From NCBI GenBank assembly GCA_905178155.1, contig CAJINV010000008.1:806001-870000 (forward strand): a DNA stretch of 64,000 nucleotides. Reading direction: 5' to 3'. The stretch comes from Amoebophrya sp. A120 (Eukaryota; Sar; Dinophyceae; Syndiniales; Amoebophryaceae). A program made the position numbers and the translations under genes. Positions 1-10,900 of this stretch are shown piece by piece. Numbering within the stretch: the stretch's first letter is position 1; every line of letters starts with the position of its first letter. Below the pieces are notes generated by a model. It had not been told where the DNA came from. It searched no databases and saw nothing but the letters and a program-made list of their open reading frames with translations.

Positions 1-11
1 CGGGTCTGCAG

Positions 12-809
12 GACTTTGTGCTCGCGAAGAAGACGGTGACGGTGAACAACGAACCGGTGGACTTCTATTTGGTACGAAACCAGCCCTACTTCTTCGGCGG
101 TGGGAGCGTCGGCAAGGCGTCGCTCTTGGCCTTTTTTATGTCGATCCTGCTCGGGATCAAGTTGATCATTTCGTACCCGCTCACTGTGTGGCCGGTGCTG
201 CAGGACACGGAGAAGATGCTGCAGTCCTGTGCGTGCTGTCGGCGTCGTCGGAAATTCCAGGAGGACGAAGTGCAGCCGCTTCTTGTCGGAAGTGCCGTGA
301 CTGCTGCTTCCGTGCCGTCGTCCTCGACCGTTCGCCAGCGCGGTAGTGCGGCGATGCGGGGAGGTGGCTCCGGAACTGTGCCCATGTCGGGTCAGTCCGT
401 TCTTGTGCCGAGTGAGCGTATCTCCGTGCGGCGACTGGAACTGGACGCGGACAACGTCAACGACCACACCTACGAGCCGCTCAACTGCGTACAGCGGTGT
501 TTTGCGCGCATCGCCGTTGTCACTCTCACGTTCCTCCTCGCCGCCGTCTTTGGGGCGCAGCCGGGAAAGCTCGGCGCGGTGATGGGGCTCACGGCTAACG
601 TGCCCGGGATGCTGGCGATGGTGATGTTCCCGTTCTTGGGGGTGGCTATGCTGCAGGGGCAAATGCGCCGCCTCACCGGCGCAAAAGTTGCATGCCGCGA
701 CATCGCCCTCTATGTCCTCTATGCGGTGTTGAGCGGAGTTGCTCTCATCCTGCTGGTATACCAGGTCGTCGTCACTCCGGGACAAATCGCAGACGCCTAC
801 AAGGACTGA
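12..809 (+). CDS. AAAP-family amino-acid permease, C-terminal exon (copy 1, 5' cut by window edge)
   Basis: This is the last exon of a polytopic transporter. It begins after a CTGCAG acceptor and stays open to a TGA at 807-809. It lines up along its length with the last exon of the next gene (5224-5922): a (D/N)FYL-T/V-K/R-N leader, then a TM segment with the shared motif KL(V/I)ISYPLTVWP, a hydrophilic Ser/Arg-rich loop, a second TM block sharing GKLGAVMGL/SKLGAVMGL and VP-G-L-MVMFP, and a last TM ending in TPGQIADAYKD against TPKQIADAFKG. These are the C-terminal helices expected of an AAAP (transmembrane amino-acid transporter) protein, which moves amino acids across a membrane with H+ or Na+. 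Substrate and membrane are not predictable. The upstream exons lie outside the window. With the next gene it forms a head-to-tail tandem pair. Confidence 0.8.
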   Translation, partial: DFVLAKKTVTVNNEPVDFYLVRNQPYFFGGGSVGKASLLAFFMSILLGIKLIISYPLTVWPVLQDTEKMLQSCACCRRRRKFQEDEVQPLLVGSAVTAASVPSSSTVRQRGSAAMRGGGSGTVPMSGQSVLVPSERISVRRLELDADNVNDHTYEPLNCVQRCFARIAVVTLTFLLAAVFGAQPGKLGAVMGLTANVPGMLAMVMFPFLGVAMLQGQMRRLTGAKVACRDIALYVLYAVLSGVALILLVYQVVVTPGQIADAYKD

Positions 810-2236
810 CGAATGAGCGGAATTCTTCGCGGAACCTACTCGAGAACACATATGAAACACTGCACTTAGAAGTAGTCCAGAACACATACTGAGTTTTACT
901 CACACGAGGTGCTTCTACCGCTGTATGTTTTACTGCAATCTGCTTTGATGATCTTCAGGATTGAACTTGAAGTCGATGCGGTTTGTCCTGCAGTCTTAGA
1001 GACTCCTAGACAATCCCTCTGCCGTCTCTTATCTGGAGGATTCTCTTGCGCTCCTGCAATTTCTAAGATGTGCGTAGAAATTCTTTTTTCATCTCCCGCG
1101 ACCTTCAAACTTCATTCCCTTTTTGAAGCGCAAAAGCAGCTTCTGCGAGAAGTATGACGCGGTCAGGCTGCAGGGCCTGACAGGACCCGTCGGGACCATG
1201 AAAGTAGGAACAGCACATACGAAATTTTGACCAGACGAGCAACAGAAGACAGATGGATTCTTGGCGCGCTTTACGTCCCAGAGTCATAGATGCGCATACA
1301 TTTTGTGAAGTTCCAGTCCTGTTCAACTTCACAGAAGCCGGCTTTGCGTTGCGACGTGTCTTTTCTTTTCGTCGCTCGTGGGCTTGAGTTGAAAATGAAG
1401 ATCAAGGCCGCATTCTGTTGCCATTCCTGCAAAAGTAAATGCATGGTTTTTATTGCCGGCGACAAACAAAGTTCCATTTCGTAGCTGTGGTGACCAATAC
1501 AAAATGTTGAAAAGATGAAGATCTGCTGCTACCTTTTGGTTCTGTGGAATGGTATGAACACTGAAGGTTCAGGCGAATCTGGATCGTTCGCAACAAGTTC
1601 AGCTCATATGTAAGTACCTGCTAGCAGGATCCATTTCTTACTATCGAACTAGAAGTGACCACGGTTAAGGATCGAAATTTTCTGAAAAGAATGTGGTTGA
1701 ATGATCGAAATGAAAATCAAAATCATGCACGTGATCTGCATTGTCACACTTAGAAGAAGAAAAGCCAGAAGATCGAGGAAGTCGTCTGCTCCAGAAGGTC
1801 ATGATCAAAACGGCCTCGTTGCCGAGATCCATCATGCCAGTGATTTTTTTTGGACCGCAAACGCAATTCATTGAAAATCCATCGAACTTGAATAAATGCA
1901 GGGACTCTCGCGACCGCTTGAACATAGGACTCTTTTTCTTTGATAGCGCCGCGCGCGCTGTTGCATTTTCATAATTCATTTAGATATGCGACCCTGAAAA
2001 GCTAACTCTGACATTGCGCGACTTTTCAAAGTTTGACGGTGATTACTGAACTGCATATACACTCGTATTTTCCGGTAAAGTACAGCTGGAACAACAATCG
2101 CCATCGTTTTATTCATTGCCTCACCAGCTGCACCCGTTGTTATCAACTGGTAGATACACTACAACTGCTTTTGCTTCCGACGTTAAAAACACCTGATCAG
2201 AATACAGCGTCGTACTTCTTGTACAGCATCACAGCC
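810..2236. other. Intergenic stretch between the tandem permease genes
   Basis: About 1.4 kb with only short unrelated open frames (up to about 100 codons) on both strands and no recognisable domain. It should hold the 3' end of permease copy 1 and the promoter/leader of copy 2. The frame upstream of the chosen ATG at 2237 is open back to 2033, but that 68-residue extension is not protein-like for this family. No RNA gene or obvious repeat was seen. Confidence 0.5.
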
Positions 2237-5200
2237 ATGAGTCGGAAACTGTCTATTGCGGCCGCCGTCTCCTCGGTGGTGGCGAGCATGATCGGGGCGG
2301 GGATCTTTGCCTTGCCCGGTGGTGTCGCCATGTCCGGTTTGATCGCGGGACTGGGTGTGAGTCTGGTTCTGGGTTGGTTTCTGTTCACGATCCCGGCACT
2401 GGCGCTGGCCAAGGCCTGCGACCTGTGCGAGGAGCTTGACGACCTGGAGGAGGAGCTGAAACCCGAGAACTTCGGGGAAAACAAGAAGAGTCGGCGGGAG
2501 CTGCTGCAGGAGGCCAAGACCGTGCTGCTGCCGGCCGAGGAAGAATCGAAGTACCAGGAGCGGCGCGGCAGCCGCTTGTCGGCATCACGGGTGTCGCAGG
2601 GCAGCGCGGGGGGCGAGGAGGGTGCCGCGGCCACCTCCGCATCCCGACGCCAATCCCGCACCTACCTCGGGAGCAAGCCCGTCGTGGACGGGTTCAACCA
2701 ACCCGAGCTGCGGGAGCGGGTCTCTGTCGTAGTCGGATCGCACATAGACGCTAACGGCCGAGAATCTGTCACCATCGTCGAAGAAGATAAAAAGTACTAT
2801 GAAACAACTGCTTAGAGCGGGGTAACAAATTCAGGTGATTTGTGGTCATCCCACTTTTCACCCGCCCGGCCGGGTGGGTGAAAAGTGGGACGGAGCCGGA
2901 TCCACGCGCACGCGCACGGAGAAAAGCAAGATCCGGCAGTCAGTCGGTCATGATCCTGGTTCTGTCCCACGTTTCGCCCACCCGGCCGGGCGGGTGAAAA
3001 GTGGGATGACCACAAATCACCTTAATTTGTTACCCCGCTCTATATACTTCTAGATCCTTCTACTTGGTGCTGCTGTCTTATTCTTTGGTGCATGATATTT
3101 CTTAAGTCCGAGGCTACAGTATTAACGTTGTAAGTAGCTGTCGGAAGTCCTCTCTTCGTGATCTAATACTCATATAGGGGCCTCTAGAAGAAGAAGATGA
3201 AGATGTAGATGATATGGATCTGCTTATGTGTGGTTCCAACCGAAATTCATAACTTTTCCCAACTATTCGCAGGATCTATCTGTTGGGCGATGTAGCGGAG
3301 CGCGCCTTCAGTTTTGAGGGCAGCAAGATTCGGTGGGGGAAAGTGGCCCGGTACGCGGTGAACATCTTATTACAGTGAAAACTGCCCCCACCCCCGAACA
3401 TGGGAGCATTTGTATTGCAAACCTTTCCAAATGAAACATTTGCCCTTTTGCATCTAGCAGCATCACAGATTTCCGATCGTGAATAGCAAAGATTTGTATT
3501 GCAAAGGATCCCAGCAAGAGCGGCGCTTGTCATGCAAGCGATGCGATACACGCCTAGACTCTGCAGCAGAAAGATTCATACTCCTTTCATGCATGACAAA
3601 AAGTTTTCATTTGGAAACTTCGCATTACAAATTTATGCAACTTTGGGGGGTGGGGGCATTTTTCCTCGCGATACATCTTGGGAAGTCTCTATTTGCTGTT
3701 TGCGTGTGCGATCTTCCTTCTTCTCATGGGCGACGCAGTAGCGAACCTTTTGCAAAGTAAGAGACAGCTGATGCTTGTCTACTTGGCGTTTCATCCTAGA
3801 TGCTATCAAAAATTCAAGACCAGACGTGGCGCATTTGTGTATGCAATGTAATGAATCTGGTTCAGGCTGCATATGACATTGTTGTGAGGGTGGTATTCTT
3901 ATCAGCGAATTATGAACTTCTAAAACTAATTGAACACTACTACTACTTACAGACGTCGCACTCATGCGGGGGGACAGGAGCGAATATCTTGCGGGTTCGA
4001 AAGAGGCGGTGTGGGCAGAAGCGGTGGTTTTTGCCTTGCTGATGGCGTGCCTGGTGCAGATTCCCGACGTTTCTATTATCGCACGTGTTTCTTTCATTGG
4101 GACTGGGGCCGCGATCGGTATCTGCCTGGTCTTTGTGATTGCCCCTCTCATCCTCCACACCGAGCACGGGCTCCCCAATCCCGCGCCGGGACAGGTATAC
4201 ATAGTCATCGATTTCGTACATTATTTTCAGTGTCATGGAAGAGATGTAGATTTAGGGTTTAGGCTCTATGCAAGTAGCAGGACGACCGCGTGCGCGACCT
4301 CCCGCCTGAGTTTCCGGCTTGTACTAGCTGGAAGAACGGACCTTCAGCATAGTGCGACGGGACACAGCTACCCCAATGGACGAAGATCAATTACGTGTGT
4401 CACATTTTCAAAAAACAACTTCCACAGTCTCTGGCGACGTGGTACCCCGTAAAGGACGCGAAAATGAATCTGGAGGCATTGCAAAACACGGAGGAGGAGA
4501 AATTCTACTTGTGGGCAAAAGACTCGCGGTATAGCAGTGTGGAAGGTAGCAAGGGACCCGTTGTCTATCAGCTTCAGGATTACGCTGGCAACGCGTTAGG
4601 CAGTGCAGAACGCGTCTTGGAGTCGCTCGCGGCCTGCGCATTCGGCTTCGCTTTTGCCTTGTTGGTGCCGTACGTTCGGGTACTTTACCAGAGTGTTTGT
4701 GTCCGACTGAAAATGGGATGAAATATGAAATCTCATTGAATGATATCAGAGCAGGCTTTCGTAGTAGCAACTTGACATTGTTCCTTTCCGCATGATTAAA
4801 AATTTTTAACCGCACAACTACTACATTGCAGGCCGACCTTGAGGAACCGAAACGGATGGGCCAGGTGATTTTGATCGCGACGATTTTGACGGCGCTGGTT
4901 TACGCCATGGTGGTTTTCGCGGGGCTTTTAGCGGGTGGCCAGCGCTATCTGCTGGTGGCCAACAGCAATATCTCCAAGGCCCTCAAGTGGTTCGAAACCG
5001 AGGTTCGATGGAGTAAGCAGGGCGAAGCCGGCAGTCTCGACCCGCAACCACCGACGGTATCTACATACTTGCAAATTATATACCTTCGAGATTCATCTAC
5101 CAGCTGTTTTGTTTAGAAGATTAGGCCAAAGAATGAAGATTAGGTCAGGGTTGTTTGGGATCGCTACCTAGTACCAAAAAGTTGGTTTAGAATACTTTAT

Positions 5201-5922
5201 CATGATGAACACAACTTGAACAGGACGCTGTGAAGATTACAGAGATCAGTGGCGTCGAGATCGGTGGCGAAAAATACAATTTCTACCTGACCAAGAACGA
5301 AAAGTACTTTCTTGGGGAAGGGAGCAACATCGGAAAGGGCACCCTGTTGAGCTTCATCATGATGATTTTCTTGGCCGTCAAGCTCGTGATTTCGTACCCG
5401 CTCACCGTGTGGCCCACGATTCGCGACGCCGAGATTGCTGTCCAGAGCACCTGCGGAAAGCGCAAGGCCGGCAGCAAGCCGCAGAAGAACTCGAAGAAGC
5501 AAGACGCAAAGGACAGCGACGAGGAGGCTGAGCACGTCGCGGTAGAAGAAAGACCCATGGACGAGTACGAGGAGTTGCCTTTTCTCACCAAGGCCTTGGT
5601 GCGCGTCGCGGTTGTCGCGTTCACCTTTGGTATTGCAGCCATCTTCGGGTGCCAGGAGAGCAAATTGGGCGCGGTGATGGGGCTGGCCGCGGCCGTGCCG
5701 GGCGTGCTGTCGATGGTGATGTTTCCGATGATCGCCATCCAGCTGCTGCAGAGGAAACGCCGCCAGCTCACCCAGCAACCAGCGACGGGGAAGGAGATCG
5801 GGGAGATGGTCTTCCACGCCTTCCTAATGATCATCGCCATTTCCGTTCTCGTCTACCAGCTGAAGTCGACACCAAAGCAAATCGCCGACGCCTTCAAAGG
5901 CGACGAGGAGCCGCTCGTATGA
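2237..5922 (+). CDS. AAAP-family amino-acid permease (copy 2), seven exons
   Basis: Exons assembled by hand: 2237-2793, 3273-3367 plus one CATCT overlap, 3679/3680-3756, 3953-4194, 4353-4679, 4832-5056, 5224-5922. Together they give a single phase-consistent frame of about 740 codons. TM1 carries the AAAP signature MIGAGIFALPGG, followed by TM2, then an acidic/Ser-rich cytoplasmic loop of about 140 residues that is unusually long for the family. Exons 2-4 supply the next helices (LLFACAIFLLLMGDAVANLL, IPDVSIIARVSFIGTGAAIG). Exon 5 ends FALLVPYVR and exon 6 continues ADLEEPKRMGQV, the typical 'P-x-x-R-x-D/E-x-x-x-P-K-R' stretch of AAAP proteins. Exon 7 matches permease copy 1. Intron 1 holds a MITE and intron 2 is an introner. 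An in-frame TAG at 4350-4352 is avoided if the intron uses that AG as acceptor. Transporter class is firm; substrate is unknown. Confidence 0.85.
2813..3042. mobile_element. MITE-like foldback element with ~79-bp terminal inverted repeats
   Basis: The left arm (2813-2891) starts TAGAGCGGGGTAACAAATT. The reverse complement of the right arm (2964-3042) starts identically and stays matched over about 79 bp with only three or so differences. The outermost TA on each side could be a TA target duplication, as made by Tc1/mariner-type transposases. Each arm also contains a GC-rich subterminal palindrome (CACCCGCCCGGCCGGGTGGG). There is no coding capacity, so it would be non-autonomous. It lies wholly inside canonical intron 1 (2794-3272) of the permease gene. 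Confidence 0.85.
3368..3673. mobile_element. Introner, family E, forming intron 2 of the permease
   Basis: 306 bp flanked by the 5-bp direct repeat CATCT (3363-3367, 3674-3678). Terminal inverted repeats: TATTACAGTGAAAACTGCCC at the left against the reverse complement of the right end, TATCGCGAGGAAAAATGCCC, continuing through a CCCCCACCCCC tract. Removing the element plus one CATCT joins AVNIL and GSLYLLF in frame. No GT-AG solution exists within the repeat. Confidence 0.85.
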
Positions 5923-7960
5923 GCAAATCCTGGTTCTTGGCGACTACGGTCGCGGGCGGCGTGCAGACGAAAGGGCCAATTATTGCACCGAGGTCCATGA
6001 GGCGAAGCAGTCTAGTTGTTGAGCAAGAGGGTCTATTGTGATGAAACGAGCAGCTCCTCGCCCAGCGGGCAACTGCTGGGCTTCTTGCGCTCGATCCGTT
6101 TGTTGCTGTCAAGCATGCCAACGCTGCGGTTTTGTAGCTCGATCATTCTTTAGTCTCGACACTCGCAATGGATCTGGACTTCCGAAAACTTGAGATCTCA
6201 GGTTGGTCTTGTTCTCCGCTGCTATGGACTCTGTAAGTATAGGTCTTCACTGCCCCATGACAAACGCGAAATATTTTCGTTTAGGCAGAGTACCAATCTG
6301 ACTTGAGTTTCATCACGCCGTTGTCAATAGTGGCGGTGCCGCTGGTGCCTGGAGGCGAGAACACTTCAGGAAAGCGAAGGATTCTACTACAACTGTATTG
6401 AGTTTCATCTACAACTTCAATATCGCGACACTGAAGATCGATGTACTTGGCGAGCGACTAAATCTAGCGATCGATGGTAACTTTTGATGCGCAAACATAC
6501 CTATTAACACGACCAGGTAAATCTGGGTAGCATTCCGGACTTCTTTCACTCAGTGTTTGAGTGCGGGAAACTACTCTGATTATTTGGAAAATAGTCCCCC
6601 TTCTGTAGTTCAGCAGGTTTGGACTTGCAACATCAACATTGTAGTGATACACACAAACATCGGCGACGAGAACATCCAAAGAGGCGGAGATAATTCTCGA
6701 TGAAACTATGACAGCGCCTCGTGAAGATGGTTTGGTTTTGGTAGTGCATTTTTGGACACGAAATGCTCCGTGCGAGGTGAAAAATTGAGTTTAATCCACC
6801 ACGCCCGCATATGGACACCTACTTTCTTGTAGCTGTACGACATACTGGTATCCTATCCGTAGCTGCGCGCCCTATTCCTACCAGAAGAGGTTTGGAGTAA
6901 AAGTATCGAGACGATGTGTTTCTGCTGAACAGAAGAAGAATGCATGTGCGCGGTGCAAACATAGTGAAGATTTTGCGCTCGTGGAACAAATAAAGATATT
7001 ATTGACATTGTCAATAATATCTTTATTTGTTCCAAGAATGGAATAGGAATATGGACCTCCTGAACCGTTTTGCTTCGTATTCGCAAAGCAGACGCAGAGA
7101 TTGTAAATGTTTTGACGTCTTGATGATCTGACGCAAATGTCGAATTGCGCAGAGGACAACGACAATCGGCACCTCGATGCACCAGGTGTGCTGTGCCTGA
7201 TGACAAATACTGACGTTCTATGAGGCTGATCTTACAGTAACGAGAAGCCGACCAAGCCAAATCAAAAATCTCGCGCAACATGTTCACTAGTTCTCTACAC
7301 GTGGAACAAAAACGATCATGATTCGCTGAAACAAAAAATAAAAGGAGTGCAGCCCGCCCTCCTAGACGGCCTCATCAAAGGTTCCGTGGTTCCAACGCTT
7401 CAGAGGATCCGTGGTTCACGTTTTTGTTTGAAATACTGGTGGTGCACCAGATCCTCGACGATCCGGATCATAAAAGGTCATAGCGGAAATAAAAGTCGCC
7501 AGCCCCCAGAATAGAAAGCTCGGAAGATCTCATCTCGTCGTCGATCGACATTTTTTGGATGGTGCTCACGGAAACGACGTGGGTCGCGCAAGCGTTAGCA
7601 CTGCAGGAGTAGAAAGACAACAGGTCAAGTGAGACCGTCTCCGTCTTTCATAGAATTTGCCTTACTAATTGTGACTCTGCAGCGACGACAAAGTTACTAT
7701 GAGATATTTGTTCTTTCGGTTTGGCGGGTTTATTCCGTTTCTCATACACGAGCTTCTGCACGACACATACTTTCAATTTCCATTCATTTGCAGCTAGTGC
7801 ATCTGAAGTATTTTTGAGTATCGCCAGACATTTGTAAGAAGCTTGGAATCAAACTCCAAGTAGGTATATTCTTTCACAATGTTTCATCATCCCAGCGCAA
7901 CATTCAAGTAAGTAAATTCCTGCTCCGCCTAGGTCGACACCGATATTAGCGCTGGAAACG
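5923..7960. other. Intergenic stretch, 2 kb
   Basis: No convincing gene. The longest open frames are under 150 codons, on the minus strand around 6853-7287, and have no recognisable motif. The region contains a perfect 51-bp palindrome (listed separately). The 3' end of the permease and the promoter of the helicase gene should lie here. Confidence 0.5.
6983..7033. repeat. Perfect 51-bp palindrome
   Basis: Two 25-base arms (left arm GGAACAAATAAAGATATTAT then TGACA) are exact reverse complements around a single central T at 7008. The sequence is AT-rich and would form a long hairpin in RNA or a cruciform in DNA. It lies about 1.1 kb past the permease stop and 0.9 kb before the helicase start. 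Confidence 0.95.
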
Positions 7961-10900
7961 ATGGCGGTTTCTGGATCGCAGCGGCCGCCAAGTGCGGCCG
8001 GTAATGCGACTGGGGCACCAGGAGCCGCAGCTGCTCGAGCGAGCGCAGACGTGGCGAATAAAACCAAAAAATTGCAGGCGCCGCAGTCGTCCGCCTCCTC
8101 CCTGCGGAGAAACAATCTAGTCCCAGCCGGTACCTCCAGCGACGGGGTGCCTCCAGCACTGGAGAAGATGCAGGCACACATCACGGAGTACGACTTTTAC
8201 GACGATATCGTGGACGAGGGGCTGCCAAAGAACACCAAGGGGGTGAGCGAAGCGGACGCGGTGCACGACCGTCCTGCAAATGGGGACGAAATATTAAAGT
8301 TGGACAGCGCGAACTTTGCCTCCGAGACGGAGTTCTTGCGTAAAAAGCGCGAGAAGGAGCGCGAGGTGCGGTTGCGGGAGCTCTCCGCCGAGGACCGGGC
8401 GCGGCTGCAGAAGTTCACGGACCGCGAGGCCGAGCTGCGGGGGCTGTCCGACTTTTACGACACCGCGGAAGCGTACCGAGAAGACATGGAGCCGCTTTTT
8501 CTGGAGGAGCTGAAGGCCACCCTGGCGCGGGGCAAGGCCGCGATGATTTCGGAGATGGAGCATATGACGCAGATCGAGTTCGTCAAGCCGCCCCCGCCGG
8601 CGACCGGAGAGCAGCCTTGGCTGCGACTCGAGCTGGACCGCCGGTCGGACGTGTATCTGCAGTTGTCGCGGAAGTACGACGAGTCGCAGCTGCGGTACTG
8701 CACGGGGGATATCGTCCTCCTGTCCGACCAGGCGCACGCGCACACCCGGACCGGCGTGCACGCGCTGTGCGTGGTGCACAACATGCACGGGATGCGGCTC
8801 ACGCTGAGAACCATCGTGCGGCGGGATAACGACCGGTGCAAGCGGTTGGCGCAGGCGGTGGCGCGCAAGTCCGCCGCGTTCCAGGAGCGGGAGGCGCAGG
8901 GCTGGTACGTGAGCAAGGTGGAGTCCCTGTCCACGTCCGGGCGCGAGTGGATCGCCATGCACGCCCTGGACGAGATGCCCCTGAAGCCCTACCTGCTGAA
9001 CTGGAGTCAGCTCTGCAGCACCGACCCGAATGACGAGGTGCGGATGAAGATCAGCCACGACCTCGAGAACCGGCTGCGGGAGAGGTACAACGCCTCGCAA
9101 CTGCACGCGATTCAGGCGTGCCGCAAGGCGAAAGGCATCACGCTGGTCCAGGGGCCGCCGGGGACCGGCAAGAGCACCACAATCTCTGGGATCATCAGCG
9201 TCCTGATCAACAGTATGCAGGTGAAGAAGCAGCATCGCGGCGACGTGAGCACGGAGGAGGAGAAGCTGCCGCTGTACCTGCGCCGTCGCGCGAAGCAGCG
9301 CCAGCAGCAGGAAGAGGAAAAATTCAAGCAGCAGCTACAACTCCTGGGTGGAGGAACAAATAGTAATTACAAGGACAAACGGCAAATTGAAAATCTGTTG
9401 CGGATGCGAAGTCAGCAGCCGTGGATGTACCAAGAGACCCCGTTCGTACCGTGGATGGACGACGAGGCGAATGACGTGTCTGCCGGTATGCTGATCCGGG
9501 ACTACGTCAAGCTTCCGGCGTCGTGTCTGGTTTCCATGTCCGCGATGACAGAAGAGGAGCGTCCCAGCTTTTCGAAGGTGCTTGTCTGCGCGCCGTCCAA
9601 TGCGGCCATCGACGAAATCGTCCGGCGGTTGACCACGGAGGGGATCTTCGGCCGGGACGGCAAAACCTACAAGCCCAACGTGATTCGGCTGGGTCCGGGG
9701 GTGCACGATTCGCTGCAGCAGTTTTCGTTGGAGCACCAAGCCACGCTGCGGGCGAAGGCGCAGGGCGTCCACCAGGGTGCGCAGCAGAACCAGAAAGCCG
9801 AACTGGACCTGATCAAGCGCCAGCTGCTGCTGGAGGCCAACGTGGTTTGCGCCACGTGCTCCGTCGCGGGCGCGCGCGACGTGTCCACCTTCGGGTACGC
9901 CTTCGAGTCTGTGGTGATCGACGAAGCGGCTCAGGGCGTGGAGCTGAGCACGCTGATTCCGCTGCAGTCGGGCTGCAAGCGGCTCGTGCTGGTCGGGGAT
10001 CCGCTCCAACTTCCGGCCACGGTGTTCTCGGGTATCGCGAAGAAGAAGATCTACGACCGCAGTCTTTTCCAGCGGCTAGCGGAGGACGGGTACCCCGTGG
10101 AGCGATTGAGCGTGCAGTACCGCATGCACCCCCGGATCGCCGCCTTCCCCTCCAGGCACTTCTACCAGGGCAGCCTGGGCAATTTTCGGGACGAAGTCCA
10201 GTTCGAAGAGCACTTTGGGGACACGGACTTCTGGGAGCTTCCTTACTTCAAGCCGCTCTCCTTCTTCAACCTGACCTTCTCGGCGGAGGCCGAGGAGAAG
10301 CATTCCATCGTGAACGAGAAGGAGGCGGACTTTGTTGTGCTGCTGTACAAGACGCTAGTCCAACTGTACCCCAAGTACGACTGGCGCAAGTGGTGCGGCG
10401 TGATTTCTCCGTACGAACGCCAGGTGTCTTTGCTCAAACGCAAGTTTCGGGACCTCTACGGTCTGCAGCCGCACGAGCCCTGCCCGGTGGAGGTGAAAAC
10501 CGTCGATGGGTTCCAGGGCAGCGAGAAGGAGGTGATCCTGCTCAGCACGGTCCGCAGCAACGCGGCCACGCGGACCGACCCGGTGATCGGGTTTCTCCGG
10601 GACACCCGTCGAATGAACGTCGCCATGACGCGGGCGCGCCGAGGGCTGTTTGTGGTGGGGAACGCAGCCACGCTGCAAGCAGACGCGAATTGGAAGGCGT
10701 TTCTCAAGTTTGTCCGCAACCGCACCATCCACGCAGCGCACGATATTAACAACGAGAGGGCGCTGGCCGTCCGGATCCGCGAGTTTCTCCGGGGTCACCG
10801 TGAGTGGGTGCCCACCGAGGCGCAGCGCCGGGCGTTCGAGCGTGAGCTGACGGATTTGTCTCTGTCGCCCAAGGAGCGGGCAACCAAGCAGATGCGGTTG

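Noticed and set aside
4281-4352. Permease as a pseudogene because of the in-frame TAG
   Set aside because: The stop coincides with an AG acceptor in the right phase and all other exons are intact.
8294-9235. 313-codon open frame on the minus strand
   Set aside because: Lies wholly antisense to the helicase core, is His/Leu/Arg/Gln-rich as expected from a GC-rich shadow frame, and has no motif.
9523-10749. 408-codon plus-strand frame overlapping the helicase
   Set aside because: Out of frame with the helicase motifs and composed of Arg/Gly/Ala-rich shadow sequence.
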